From positions 1-40,153 of the forward strand of contig CALHOU010000008.1 of assembly GCA_938035945.1 (NCBI GenBank): 40,153 nt of DNA. The letters are read 5' to 3'. Within the stretch, counting starts at the first letter, position 1. Every line of letters starts with the position of its first letter. The notes under the pieces were generated by a model. That model saw nothing but the letters and a program-made list of their open reading frames with translations, had not been told where the DNA came from and ran no database searches. The translations under genes were made by a program, and so were the position numbers. This document shows positions 29,550-36,716 of the stretch, one piece after another. The stretch comes from an uncultured Granulosicoccaceae bacterium (GTDB lineage: Bacteria; Pseudomonadota; Gammaproteobacteria; Granulosicoccales; Granulosicoccaceae).

Positions 29550-29825
29550 TCAGGGTTGTCGCGATATCATGATGCTGCCCTTGTGGCCAGGCATAACCAT
29601 GCCCAATCGATCGCGCGCAGTGCGATCAACAAGGCCGTGTTCAGAAAAAGTGCTTTCCTCTATTTGCAACTGACTCCATTGCACATCCAATTCATCAATA
29701 ATTTGCTGGTTGTGAGAGATCTCTGCATAGCGTTGCCGGCTTAGATGCTTGGTATAAACAACCGCAACTGCCGAACAAACGTTTAACGCGACAAGCGCGA
29801 TGATGGTGAAGGTCATGCCGTTCAT
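29550..29825 (-). CDS. ftsL: Cell division protein FtsL
   Basis: Small bitopic protein that forms the FtsQLB complex. One membrane segment at the N-terminus (about 3-22), then a periplasmic coiled coil (about 28-60; LSRQRYAEISHNQQIIDELDVQW region) and a conserved RTARDRLGMVMP ending. 91 aa is short, as expected. It overlaps rsmH by 4 bases. Position between rsmH and ftsI makes the assignment firm despite weak sequence conservation. Confidence 0.94.
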   Translation of the reverse strand: MNGMTFTIIALVALNVCSAVAVVYTKHLSRQRYAEISHNQQIIDELDVQWSQLQIEESTFSEHGLVDRTARDRLGMVMPGHKGSIMISRQP

Positions 29826-30751
29826 ATAACCCTCTCGGCCACGCGCATCACAGCACTGCGTGCACGCGGGTTTCGCGCAAGCTCAGCATCGGATGCTTTA
29901 ATCGCTTTACTCACTGCTTTCCACGGGTGTGGTGTTGTTTCGGGCAAAGGCAAGTGTCGCGGCAAATCAGCTGGTGGCGGTGCAGGACGTAATGCACGTT
30001 TAACGATTCGATCTTCAAGCGAGTGAAAACTGATCACTACTAAGCGACCACCTTTTTTCAACACCGATGTCGCTTTGGCTAACACATCGTGGATCGCATC
30101 AAGCTCACCGTTCACTTGAATACGGATAGCCTGAAAGCTGCGCGTAGCCGGATGGTGATGACGCTCCCATCGCGGATGTGCCGCTTTAACAATTTCAGCA
30201 AGTTGCAGGGTACGAGTGATCGGCGCTGAATCTCGCGCAGTAACAATTGCCGCAGCTATTCTGCGTGCATAGCGTTCTTCACCGTAGGTTTTTAGCACGT
30301 ACACTAAGTCTTCTTCTCTTACATCAGCTAGCCATTCAGCCGCTGAAACCCCAGATGACGGATCCATTCTCATGTCGAGCATTCCATCGCGAGAAAAACC
30401 AAAGCCTCTTTGTGCTACATCGAGTTGCGGTGATGACACACCCAAGTCGAGTAGCAATCCATCAACCTGTTCCACCCAACCATGTTGTTCAATCACATGA
30501 TCGATGTCGGCGAAGTTTGCGCTGACGATACTGAACCGTTGGTCTCTTTCAAAGCGCCGCTCTGCGTCGGCTATTGCTTCTGGGTCTCTATCGATCGCGA
30601 GTAAGCGACCTGCTTCGCCCAGTTGATTTATTATTTTTCCGCTATGACCACCACGGCCATAGGTTGCATCCACATACTTGCCACTCGACTCAATGTTGAG
30701 TGCTTGCACCGCCTCTGCTTGCAGAACCGATACATGCGTATCTGAATCCAT
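29822..30751 (-). CDS. rsmH: 16S rRNA (cytosine(1402)-N4)-methyltransferase RsmH
   Basis: Methylates N4 of C1402 in the ribosomal P site (formerly MraW). SAM-binding YGRGGHSGKII (about 30-40), LLLDLGVSSPQLD and RGFGFSRDGMLDMRMD, and VVISFHSLEDRIVK near the C-terminus, are all family signatures. 309 aa is normal. Note that rsmI, whose product 2'-O-methylates the same nucleotide, is 8 kb upstream on the same strand. Shares one base with mraZ. Confidence 0.97.
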   Translation of the reverse strand: MDSDTHVSVLQAEAVQALNIESSGKYVDATYGRGGHSGKIINQLGEAGRLLAIDRDPEAIADAERRFERDQRFSIVSANFADIDHVIEQHGWVEQVDGLLLDLGVSSPQLDVAQRGFGFSRDGMLDMRMDPSSGVSAAEWLADVREEDLVYVLKTYGEERYARRIAAAIVTARDSAPITRTLQLAEIVKAAHPRWERHHHPATRSFQAIRIQVNGELDAIHDVLAKATSVLKKGGRLVVISFHSLEDRIVKRALRPAPPPADLPRHLPLPETTPHPWKAVSKAIKASDAELARNPRARSAVMRVAERVI

Positions 30752-31209
30752 TAAAACGAAATATTCTGTATGGCTTCTGGCGTACTGGTCAGATCAACAT
30801 CGCCCACCTCGCTAGGCCACATCTCAGCTGACGCATCAAACGCTTCTTGACTCCACAACTCGCACTTTTTGCCTTGGCCGATCATCACGGTTTTTTTCTT
30901 GATACCGGCGTAGTCACGCAAAGCCTGCGGCAACAGAATCCGCCCGTTGACATCAAACTCAACCTCAGTGGCATAACCGACAAACAAACGCTGCATGGTG
31001 CGGATTCTTGGATCTGCATTTGGCGCGCTCATCAATTGAGCTTCAATCTCTAGCCAATCCGGCATCGGGTACAACAACAAACAGTGGGAGGGGTCGACGG
31101 TGACCATCATTCGGGTAATACCGTCATTTTCCAGTCGATCGCGATGGTGCTTGGGTACGGCAAGCCGTCCCTTTGCATCTACTGTCAGCTTGGAAATACC
31201 CCGAAACAT
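30751..31209 (-). CDS. mraZ: Transcriptional regulator MraZ
   Basis: Dodecameric-ring DNA-binding protein that represses its own dcw promoter. Two SpoVT/AbrB-like repeats are visible, each with the D-x-x-x-R-type motif: VDAKGRLAVP (about 10-19) and FDVNGRILLP (about 85-94). 152 aa is the family length. The ATG at 31209 follows a leader with the GTGGN repeats it would bind (31239-31273) and a strong promoter. First gene of the dcw transcript. Confidence 0.97.
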   Translation of the reverse strand: MFRGISKLTVDAKGRLAVPKHHRDRLENDGITRMMVTVDPSHCLLLYPMPDWLEIEAQLMSAPNADPRIRTMQRLFVGYATEVEFDVNGRILLPQALRDYAGIKKKTVMIGQGKKCELWSQEAFDASAEMWPSEVGDVDLTSTPEAIQNISF

Positions 31210-31238
31210 CGATTTTCAGCCCAAATTAAGCCGGATTC

Positions 31239-31273
31239 CCCACTTGCAACCACTAAAAAGCACTGAGGGCCAC
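31239..31273 (-). promoter_or_regulatory. Probable MraZ operator: four 10-bp-spaced GTGGN-like boxes
   Basis: Reading the minus strand, GTGGC (31273-31269), GTGCT (31263-31259), GTGGT (31253-31249) and GTGGG (31243-31239) recur every 10 bases with 5-base spacers; three match GTGGN and one deviates. E. coli MraZ is known to bind TGGGN repeats with 5-base spacers between the mraZ promoter and its start codon, and this array sits in the same place, beginning within the -10 and covering the predicted start site. Confidence 0.75.
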
Positions 31274-31300
31274 TATACGGATACGACTTCAGATGGTCAA
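31272..31300 (-). promoter_or_regulatory. Pmra: sigma70-type promoter of the dcw cluster
   Basis: On the minus strand TTGACC (31300-31295) and TATAGT (31277-31272) are separated by exactly 17 bases, near-consensus for sigma70. Transcription would start around 31265, leaving a leader of about 55 bases before mraZ. The first MraZ-like box overlaps the -10. Confidence 0.75.
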
Positions 31301-31563
31301 TGAAAAAGAGACCTTAAAACGCGATTTTTACGTAAAAAAACAAGGAGTTAGCGTACATTACCGTGTCTATAAGAATCAATTACTTACAGCACATACGTAG
31401 ATTCGACTTGAGGAAGTTGCTCGAACCCAGTCAATTTTGCGACGGCTTTCACAAACCGTTGCCGATATTTTGCATTTTGGCTAAAAATAAATTCTACGTG
31501 CAGCCAATTCCACGTCACCTAGGCGATAGGTTTAAACCCAATCGCCACGTTATTCGACTATTA
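31301..31563. other. Spacer between the transaminase 3' end and the dcw promoter
   Basis: With the promoter and operator this makes a 354-base gap without a gene. It holds a 14-base palindrome of five Ts, ACGT and five As (31325-31338), about 25 bases upstream of the -35. There is also an imperfect inverted repeat (GGCGAT 31522-31527 with ATCGCC 31541-31546, enclosing a GGTTTAAACC palindrome) some 20 bases after the transaminase stop, which may end that transcript although no T tract follows. I see no convincing small gene or RNA. Confidence 0.4.
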
Positions 31564-32943
31564 CTAATTAACCGCTCCGGGTTCTAACTCGGCCAAGGTT
31601 GCGTCCAAGGTCTTACCCACACGTGCTACCAGGTCATCAACTTCCGACTTGGATATGATCAACGGCGGGCAAAATGCCATAGCATCCATGATGTTACGCG
31701 TGATGAATCCATTAGCCGTGGCTTGCTTGCCTGCAATCATGCCCAATTGACCGGGCTTCTCTAAAGCCACTTTGGTTTCTTTATTCGTCACCAGCTCCAT
31801 GGCCGCAATCAAACCGACACCGCGCACCTCTGCAACCAATGGATGAGACTCATATTGCCTAAGCCCAGCAATCATGTGTGCCCCTACTTCGCGCGCATGT
31901 GCAACCAAGTTATCTTCTTCAATGATACGGATGGTTTCATTGGCCACAGCCGACACCACAGGATGACCACCACCTGTAAAGCCATGACCCAACACACCGA
32001 TTCTATTACTTTCATCGGCTATGGGTTCAAATACTCGCTCGTTAATCAGTAAAGCAGAACCGGGTAAGTAGGATGACGTGAGCTGCTTGGATAGGGTCAT
32101 CATGTCAGGCTTTATATTATAAGTGTCACTACCAAACATATTGCCGGTTCGACCAAACCCACAAATGACTTCATCAGCCACTAGCAACACATCGTGTTTA
32201 GCCAATACAGCCTGAATCTTCCCCCAATAGGTAGCAGGCGGAACCACGACACCACCAGCACCTTGGACAGGCTCGGCGAACATAGCAGCCACTGTTTCAG
32301 GACCTTCTGCCTCAATCGTATCATCGAGCTCTTTGGCAAGACGAGTCGCAAAATCTTCTTCGCTTTCACCATCATGCGCTTCGCGCCAATAGTGCGGGCA
32401 CGTAAGCTCAATTGTTGGCACCACTTGATCGAATGAGGCTTGATTAGCCGGTAATATCGTTAAACACGCGCCAGCAGTGGTCACGCCATGGTAGCCGCGC
32501 TTGCGGGTCAGAATTTTCTTCTTTTCAGTTTTGCCCAGCGCATTGGAGCGATACCAAATCAACTTGATCGCCGTATCGATGGCTTCCGAGCCTGAGTTGG
32601 TGAAAAATGCTTTGCTCATGGGCCCCGGTGCAATATCAACCAGCTTGTGCGCAAGATCAGCCGCCTGCGAATGACCCTTATGCGTGAAGGTGTGATAGTA
32701 GGGAAGCTTCTGCATTTGCGCCGTTGCTACATCAATCAGACGCTGCTCGCTAAACCCTAAAGCCGTACTCCAAAGGCCGGCCATAGCTTCAATGTATTTA
32801 TTCCCATCGTTATCCCAAACGTGAACGCCACGGCCTTCTTCCATGATCATGGGGCCGACTTCCTGATGAACACGCGCGTTGGTGTAGGCGTGCATGTGGG
32901 CTAAGGCATCTCGGCCTTCAACCGAATTAGGCAATTTATCCAA
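31564..32943 (-). CDS. Class III (omega) aminotransferase, PLP-dependent
   Basis: Fold-type I transaminase. Features: IEAMAGLWSTALGF near residue 51, the phosphate-binding NSGSE (116-120), YHG (151-153) that stacks on the cofactor, DEVICGFGRTG with D257 contacting the pyridine nitrogen, and the Schiff-base lysine K286 in LSKQLTSSYLP. The layout closely follows amine/omega-amino acid:pyruvate transaminases of the C. violaceum type, so the amino donor could be beta-alanine, taurine, a polyamine or another amine. 459 aa is normal. The start is TTG at 32943 because a strong AGGAGG lies 7 bases before it; that site is inside a hairpin with the end of the preceding gene. Confidence 0.88.
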   Translation of the reverse strand: MDKLPNSVEGRDALAHMHAYTNARVHQEVGPMIMEEGRGVHVWDNDGNKYIEAMAGLWSTALGFSEQRLIDVATAQMQKLPYYHTFTHKGHSQAADLAHKLVDIAPGPMSKAFFTNSGSEAIDTAIKLIWYRSNALGKTEKKKILTRKRGYHGVTTAGACLTILPANQASFDQVVPTIELTCPHYWREAHDGESEEDFATRLAKELDDTIEAEGPETVAAMFAEPVQGAGGVVVPPATYWGKIQAVLAKHDVLLVADEVICGFGRTGNMFGSDTYNIKPDMMTLSKQLTSSYLPGSALLINERVFEPIADESNRIGVLGHGFTGGGHPVVSAVANETIRIIEEDNLVAHAREVGAHMIAGLRQYESHPLVAEVRGVGLIAAMELVTNKETKVALEKPGQLGMIAGKQATANGFITRNIMDAMAFCPPLIISKSEVDDLVARVGKTLDATLAELEPGAVN

Positions 32944-32949
32944 GGGCTG

Positions 32950-32969
32950 TCCTCCTCTTTTTAGGAGAA
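32950..32969 (-). promoter_or_regulatory. Hairpin sequestering the transaminase Shine-Dalgarno
   Basis: On the minus strand, CTCCT (32967-32963) pairs with AGGAG (32956-32952), extended by one U-G and one U-A pair, around an AAAAAG loop. The paired strand is the ribosome binding site of the TTG-start transaminase gene. The preceding gene's TAA stop (32963-32961) lies at the stem-loop border, so a terminating ribosome would melt the hairpin and expose the site. The structure is seen; coupling is inferred. Confidence 0.5.
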
Positions 32970-34943
32970 CTGTAACAGGTAATTGCGCTTTCGCCGCACC
33001 ACAACAAACAACATTAATAAAAAGCCTAAATGCATGGCGAACCCGCCACCAACTGTAATCAATGGCTCTGAAGGCGTTGGCGCATCAGGCACATTATCCG
33101 TTGGCACTTCATCCGCAACGTCAACCTGACCATCAGTGGGAACTTCAACCGGCACTTCTACAGGCACATCAACTGGAACCGCAGGCGTATCCACACTCGG
33201 ACGTAATGGTGCCACCGGCTCGAGAATATTGGGCGGCAAATCACCCGGCGTGGCAGGGCTACCTAGTACAACCGATGTGCCAATCGGCAAAGGCGTTGGA
33301 CCCGTTGGGTCGGCTAATTCAGCAATCGATAAACGACCCGCATCAGCTAATGCATTAAACGCAATCGGTTGAAAACCATTGGTGCTTGGCGTAGTTAAAG
33401 GCACCGGTGTAGGTGGTGGTGTAACGGCCGCCCATGGGTCACGCCCGTAAATTACATAGGAATTGCCCTGACCCGATGCACCAATCACCAAGTCATCGCG
33501 CCCGTCCGCGTTGAAGTCTCCGGCTTTACGAGAGTACACACCGAAGTAGTCCACCGTGCCGATGCCATTGATTCGAAAACCATTATCACCATCAAGATCA
33601 ACTAAATTAAACCGCGCTGGAAATTCACTTTGCGTGCCGTAGATAACATAAATCTGCCCAACGCCCTTGCGCCTGGGATTGATGATCGTATGCGATGCGC
33701 CAATGAGTAAGTCATCAATACCATCGTCGTTAAAGTCGCCAGCACCATCAACCGAGGTACCCGATAAATCTCCCCAAATAGCCTGACCTTCTTCGATAGG
33801 CACTACGCCACCACGAATACCACGCGCAACAAAACCATTACGCCCGTTTAAACTTTGCTCGTTTATTTCGGCTACACCGTTGAACTGCCCACCGAATAAA
33901 ACATAAGTCTCTCCCGGGTAGTCAGTTGGCGAACCGAACGGCCCCTTGCCTGGTGCACTGATAGCGATGTCATCAATGCCGTCGTGATTTAAATCCCCGA
34001 TGCCAGTTACCGCGCTACCTGCCGCATCCTGAATATTGCTGCCTTTAAATACAAAACCATTATTGCCATTAATATCAGCCAAACTGATTGCGCGAGGAAA
34101 ACCGCCTGTGCGCCCATAAATCAAATAGGCCTCACCAACTTCAGCCTTGTCACCTTGTGTTTTGTTTGGCGCACCAATTAGAAAATCATCAACACCATCG
34201 TGATTAAAATCGCCCGCATCGCCAACGAAGCGACCACTGCGATCTTCGGTATTCGTACCAAGTACAATAAACCCATTAGTACCGTTTAAATCGCTCGGAC
34301 TAAGAGAGACTGGGAATGCCCCACGCCGCCCATAAACAACGTAGGTAACACCAGCAGCCGTTAACCCATTGGCACTGCCACGAGCATTGCCAACAAGTAT
34401 GTCAGCGACACCATCCCCATTAACATCACCCGCCGCACTCACCGACGTTGCAGGAGACTCAAAACTAAACCCATTAACACCATTAAAGTCATCGGGCGTG
34501 ATTGTGCTTTCAAAACCTGCACTAGAACCAAACACCACATGCGTACCACCCAAGCTACCCACTAGCACATCGTCTAAGCCATCGGCATTGATATCGCCAA
34601 CGCCTGCAACAACCGATATATTCGTGGAATCGTGCGCGATGTTAAAACCATTAACACCACTGATGGCAGATGCGTTGAGGGTGCCGTTGTTGCCATTGGT
34701 CGGACCAAAAATAACGCGTATACCACCGGCGCCAGAACCCACAACGATGTCGGCCAAGCCATCACCGTTAACATCCCCAACAGCATCGACCGGTCCGCCG
34801 CGATCAACAATGAGGTGTTGCGCCTCACCGAAAAAAATTAATTCTTCAACCGGGTCCATCGGTTGCGCGATTGCATTGCTCATGCCCATCATGCTGAGCA
34901 TGACTATCGCTATACAGCGTATTATTGTTTTTCGACAATCCAT
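32961..34943 (-). CDS. Secreted FG-GAP seven-bladed beta-propeller protein with C-terminal membrane anchor
   Basis: Integrin-alpha-like surface or periplasmic protein of unknown ligand. A signal peptide (cleavage near AIA) is followed by seven FG-GAP repeats, each with a D-x-(N/D)-x-D-G-x-x-D calcium loop (about residues 57, 117, 173, 245, 317, 403 and 476), a V/I-V/I-x-G strand and, in between, six NGxNGF turns. Seven blades make one complete propeller. After about residue 505 comes a Pro/Thr/Val-rich linker with a four-residue VPV(D/E) repeat, then GGGF, one hydrophobic helix and the basic tail RRKRNYLLQFS, like C-terminal sorting or anchor signals. I use ATG at 34943; a TTG at 34949 adds two residues. 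Probably co-transcribed with the small secreted gene upstream. Confidence 0.85.
   Translation of the reverse strand: MDCRKTIIRCIAIVMLSMMGMSNAIAQPMDPVEELIFFGEAQHLIVDRGGPVDAVGDVNGDGLADIVVGSGAGGIRVIFGPTNGNNGTLNASAISGVNGFNIAHDSTNISVVAGVGDINADGLDDVLVGSLGGTHVVFGSSAGFESTITPDDFNGVNGFSFESPATSVSAAGDVNGDGVADILVGNARGSANGLTAAGVTYVVYGRRGAFPVSLSPSDLNGTNGFIVLGTNTEDRSGRFVGDAGDFNHDGVDDFLIGAPNKTQGDKAEVGEAYLIYGRTGGFPRAISLADINGNNGFVFKGSNIQDAAGSAVTGIGDLNHDGIDDIAISAPGKGPFGSPTDYPGETYVLFGGQFNGVAEINEQSLNGRNGFVARGIRGGVVPIEEGQAIWGDLSGTSVDGAGDFNDDGIDDLLIGASHTIINPRRKGVGQIYVIYGTQSEFPARFNLVDLDGDNGFRINGIGTVDYFGVYSRKAGDFNADGRDDLVIGASGQGNSYVIYGRDPWAAVTPPPTPVPLTTPSTNGFQPIAFNALADAGRLSIAELADPTGPTPLPIGTSVVLGSPATPGDLPPNILEPVAPLRPSVDTPAVPVDVPVEVPVEVPTDGQVDVADEVPTDNVPDAPTPSEPLITVGGGFAMHLGFLLMLFVVVRRKRNYLLQFS
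33139..33180. repeat. 12-bp tandem repeat coding for VPV(D/E) in the FG-GAP gene
   Basis: About 3.5 units of a degenerate 12-base repeat (unit resembling GGCACTTCAACC on the + strand) begin at 33139, 33151, 33163 and 33175. On the coding strand each unit gives four residues, VPVD or VPVE. Because the unit is a multiple of three, gain or loss would change linker length without a frameshift. Confidence 0.6.
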
Positions 34944-34954
34944 TTTCAAACCAA

Positions 34955-35533
34955 CTATTTGGTGACGATAGTCACATTGATTAAATTCGCACGCTTTAAA
35001 GCATCCGTTTTATAAAATACAAATACTTTGATGGTGTCGATGCCACCAGCCCACGTGGTAGTGAGTAGCTGCGAGTCTGGCGCGTCCTTGCTTGTCGGCT
35101 CCTTACCCACCATAGTGGTTAAGCGCTCGTAAATCACATCAGCATCGTCGCCGCCATCTAGCACCAAGGTGCAACTCGTTGCCGTACCATCGGCCATATC
35201 CGGGAACGTGGCTAAGAATGAATCGCTTGGTTCTGACTGAACAACTACAAGACGATAAATTCGTTCAGACAAAAGAAAGTCCCAGCCTTCTAAAAGTGAT
35301 GGCGTTTTTAATGTTGTAAAACGTTCTAAGTCTTCACCAACCATCGGGTTCCAGGCAAAGCGTTTTGCCATGTCCTGAATTTTTGCCACATCAGGCACCT
35401 GCGTGTAGCAAATTTGATTAAACAGATAAACCGGATCCGACTCGCTACCAGGCTCCGCTGTTTGCGCGGAAACGCTGGTGAAAAAAGCACTGCCCACCAG
35501 TAATAAAAAAACGTTCTTTTTAAGTATTTTCAT
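34955..35533 (-). CDS. Small secreted protein of unknown function, 192 aa
   Basis: I do not recognise the family. A signal peptide (MKILKKNVFLLLVGSAFFTSVSA, cleavage before QTAEPG) precedes a soluble domain of about 170 residues. It has two cysteines (in NQICYTQ and TSCTLVL, possibly a disulfide), an acidic middle (VLDGGDDADVIYE) and an alternating hydrophobic C-terminal strand pattern (IDTIKVFVFY, LINVTIVTK). The ATG at 35533 is preferred over an upstream TTG (35554) because it begins the signal peptide and GGAGA lies 12 bases upstream. It ends 11 bases before the FG-GAP gene, so both are probably exported together. Confidence 0.75.
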   Translation of the reverse strand: MKILKKNVFLLLVGSAFFTSVSAQTAEPGSESDPVYLFNQICYTQVPDVAKIQDMAKRFAWNPMVGEDLERFTTLKTPSLLEGWDFLLSERIYRLVVVQSEPSDSFLATFPDMADGTATSCTLVLDGGDDADVIYERLTTMVGKEPTSKDAPDSQLLTTTWAGGIDTIKVFVFYKTDALKRANLINVTIVTK

Positions 35534-35631
35534 AACAACACAGTATCTCCACAAGGCCTTAGTTTAATGGAATGTGCGAGCAGGGCTGTGTCACGGGCGG
35601 AATTTCGATGTAATTCACCTCTAATTTACAA

Positions 35632-36561
35632 CTACAAGTAATTAAAGTGTGACGCAGTTGCTTGCGGCGAAACTTCGGTTCCGCGACTAACCAAATCATC
35701 CGGCAACTTCGCATTCCAAACCAATCGTAATTTGATTAACACGCTCAGCACCCACCAACCCGGATCGACCTGATCGGTTTTAATACCCAACCGAGCTGAC
35801 TCTGGATACGCGTGATGGTTGTTATGCCAAGACTCACCCATGGTTAACACACCCACAAATGGCACGTTGTAACCCTGCACCGCCACGTCATCTATATGCC
35901 AATCAAGCTCCCCTTTATTGTGCGCAAAGTAACCCACCATCCAATGCCCGGTAAGCGAAATGGTAATACGAGCGGATATGCCCCACACCACCCAAGGCAA
36001 GCCACCCAACACAAACAATATCAGCGCAAGTGGCAGCTGCTGTTGCATCCATGTGGCTTCCATAAATTGGTAGACGCGATTATCTCTAATGCGCGGCTCT
36101 ATCTTTAATACCGGTGGATCATCCAGCTTTAACTCACAGTGCAATTGATACCAAGCATCAGTTAAAAACGATTCGCCGTGCCGAAGAAAGGCGTGGCAAT
36201 GCTTTTTGCGTTGCGCCCAATCACGCAAATCGTGCTGATAGACCATGCCCATCGGACCAGCCATCCCCACCAATACACCGCAGTAGACGAACACTTGCTC
36301 GAGCCACAGCGGGCATTGATAGCTCTTGTGGATTAAACGGCGGTGCATCCCTAATGAATGCCCCAGGCAGACTGTGGTTCCTGTGAGCACAATAAAAACG
36401 GCCAAAGCTGACCAAGAGAAAAACAGCGCACCGCCTATAAAACCGATGAGCAGATGAGCCGTGTACCAAAGTGACTTGACTGGCGACCACACTACATCCC
36501 CATGCTCAGCGCTGGTTTTAGCGTGTTCCCACATTCGGGTCGATTCAGATACTTGCAACAT
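35632..36561 (-). CDS. Membrane fatty acid (acyl-CoA) desaturase
   Basis: Di-iron desaturase that introduces a double bond, likely delta-9, into membrane acyl chains. Three histidine motifs are visible: H68xxxxH73 (HSLGMH), H110-D-x-R-D-W-A-Q with H121/H123 in place of the textbook HxxHH, and H246NNHH250. Four hydrophobic segments (about 34-62, 88-106, 173-196, 199-212) frame them. 309 aa is normal. The second box lacks the usual HRxHH form but matches a bacterial subgroup I recall with HDLRDWAQ. An AAGGGG ribosome site precedes the ATG, and an inverted repeat (36576-36601) lies right behind it. The AraC-type regulator gene is just upstream on the same strand. Confidence 0.88.
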   Translation of the reverse strand: MLQVSESTRMWEHAKTSAEHGDVVWSPVKSLWYTAHLLIGFIGGALFFSWSALAVFIVLTGTTVCLGHSLGMHRRLIHKSYQCPLWLEQVFVYCGVLVGMAGPMGMVYQHDLRDWAQRKKHCHAFLRHGESFLTDAWYQLHCELKLDDPPVLKIEPRIRDNRVYQFMEATWMQQQLPLALILFVLGGLPWVVWGISARITISLTGHWMVGYFAHNKGELDWHIDDVAVQGYNVPFVGVLTMGESWHNNHHAYPESARLGIKTDQVDPGWWVLSVLIKLRLVWNAKLPDDLVSRGTEVSPQATASHFNYL

Positions 36562-36575
36562 GATTGAACCCCTTT

Positions 36576-36601
36576 CTTAACGTGCTTAGATTGTCGTTAA
36601 G
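36576..36601. promoter_or_regulatory. Inverted repeat in the desaturase leader, possible operator
   Basis: CTTAACG (36576-36582) and CGTTAAG (36595-36601) form a perfect 7-bp inverted repeat with a 12-base spacer, 15 to 40 bases upstream of the desaturase ATG. The octamer CGTTAAGC at 36595-36602 recurs exactly at 37710-37717, over the first codons of the AraC-type regulator gene. It looks like a protein-binding site; the binder is not known. Confidence 0.4.
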
Positions 36602-36694
36602 CAGAGATTACGGCCAGCAAATCGTGCCAACCACCATGCGGCCCATTTGGGAATAGAAAAAATTTTAATGTATTAAAATCAAAAAGTTAGAGAA

Positions 36695-36716
36695 TTCCAG
36701 AAAGATCATTCTGGAA
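36695..36716 (-). terminator. Intrinsic terminator of the AraC-type gene
   Basis: A perfect 8-bp stem (TTCCAGAA 36695-36702 with TTCTGGAA 36709-36716) around a 6-base loop, overlapping the last codons and stop of the regulator gene. On the minus strand it is followed by T-rich sequence, including a five-T and, further on, a six-T run behind a second AT-only hairpin (about 36660-36680). Confidence 0.6.

Noticed and set aside
31363..31587. Possible small + strand gene between the transaminase and mraZ
   Set aside because: No ribosome binding site, no recognisable domain, and it runs into the 3' end of the transaminase gene.
33062..34965. Long open frames antisense to the FG-GAP gene
   Set aside because: They mirror the biased, repetitive codons of the propeller (Thr/Ser/Pro-rich shadows) and lack start signals.
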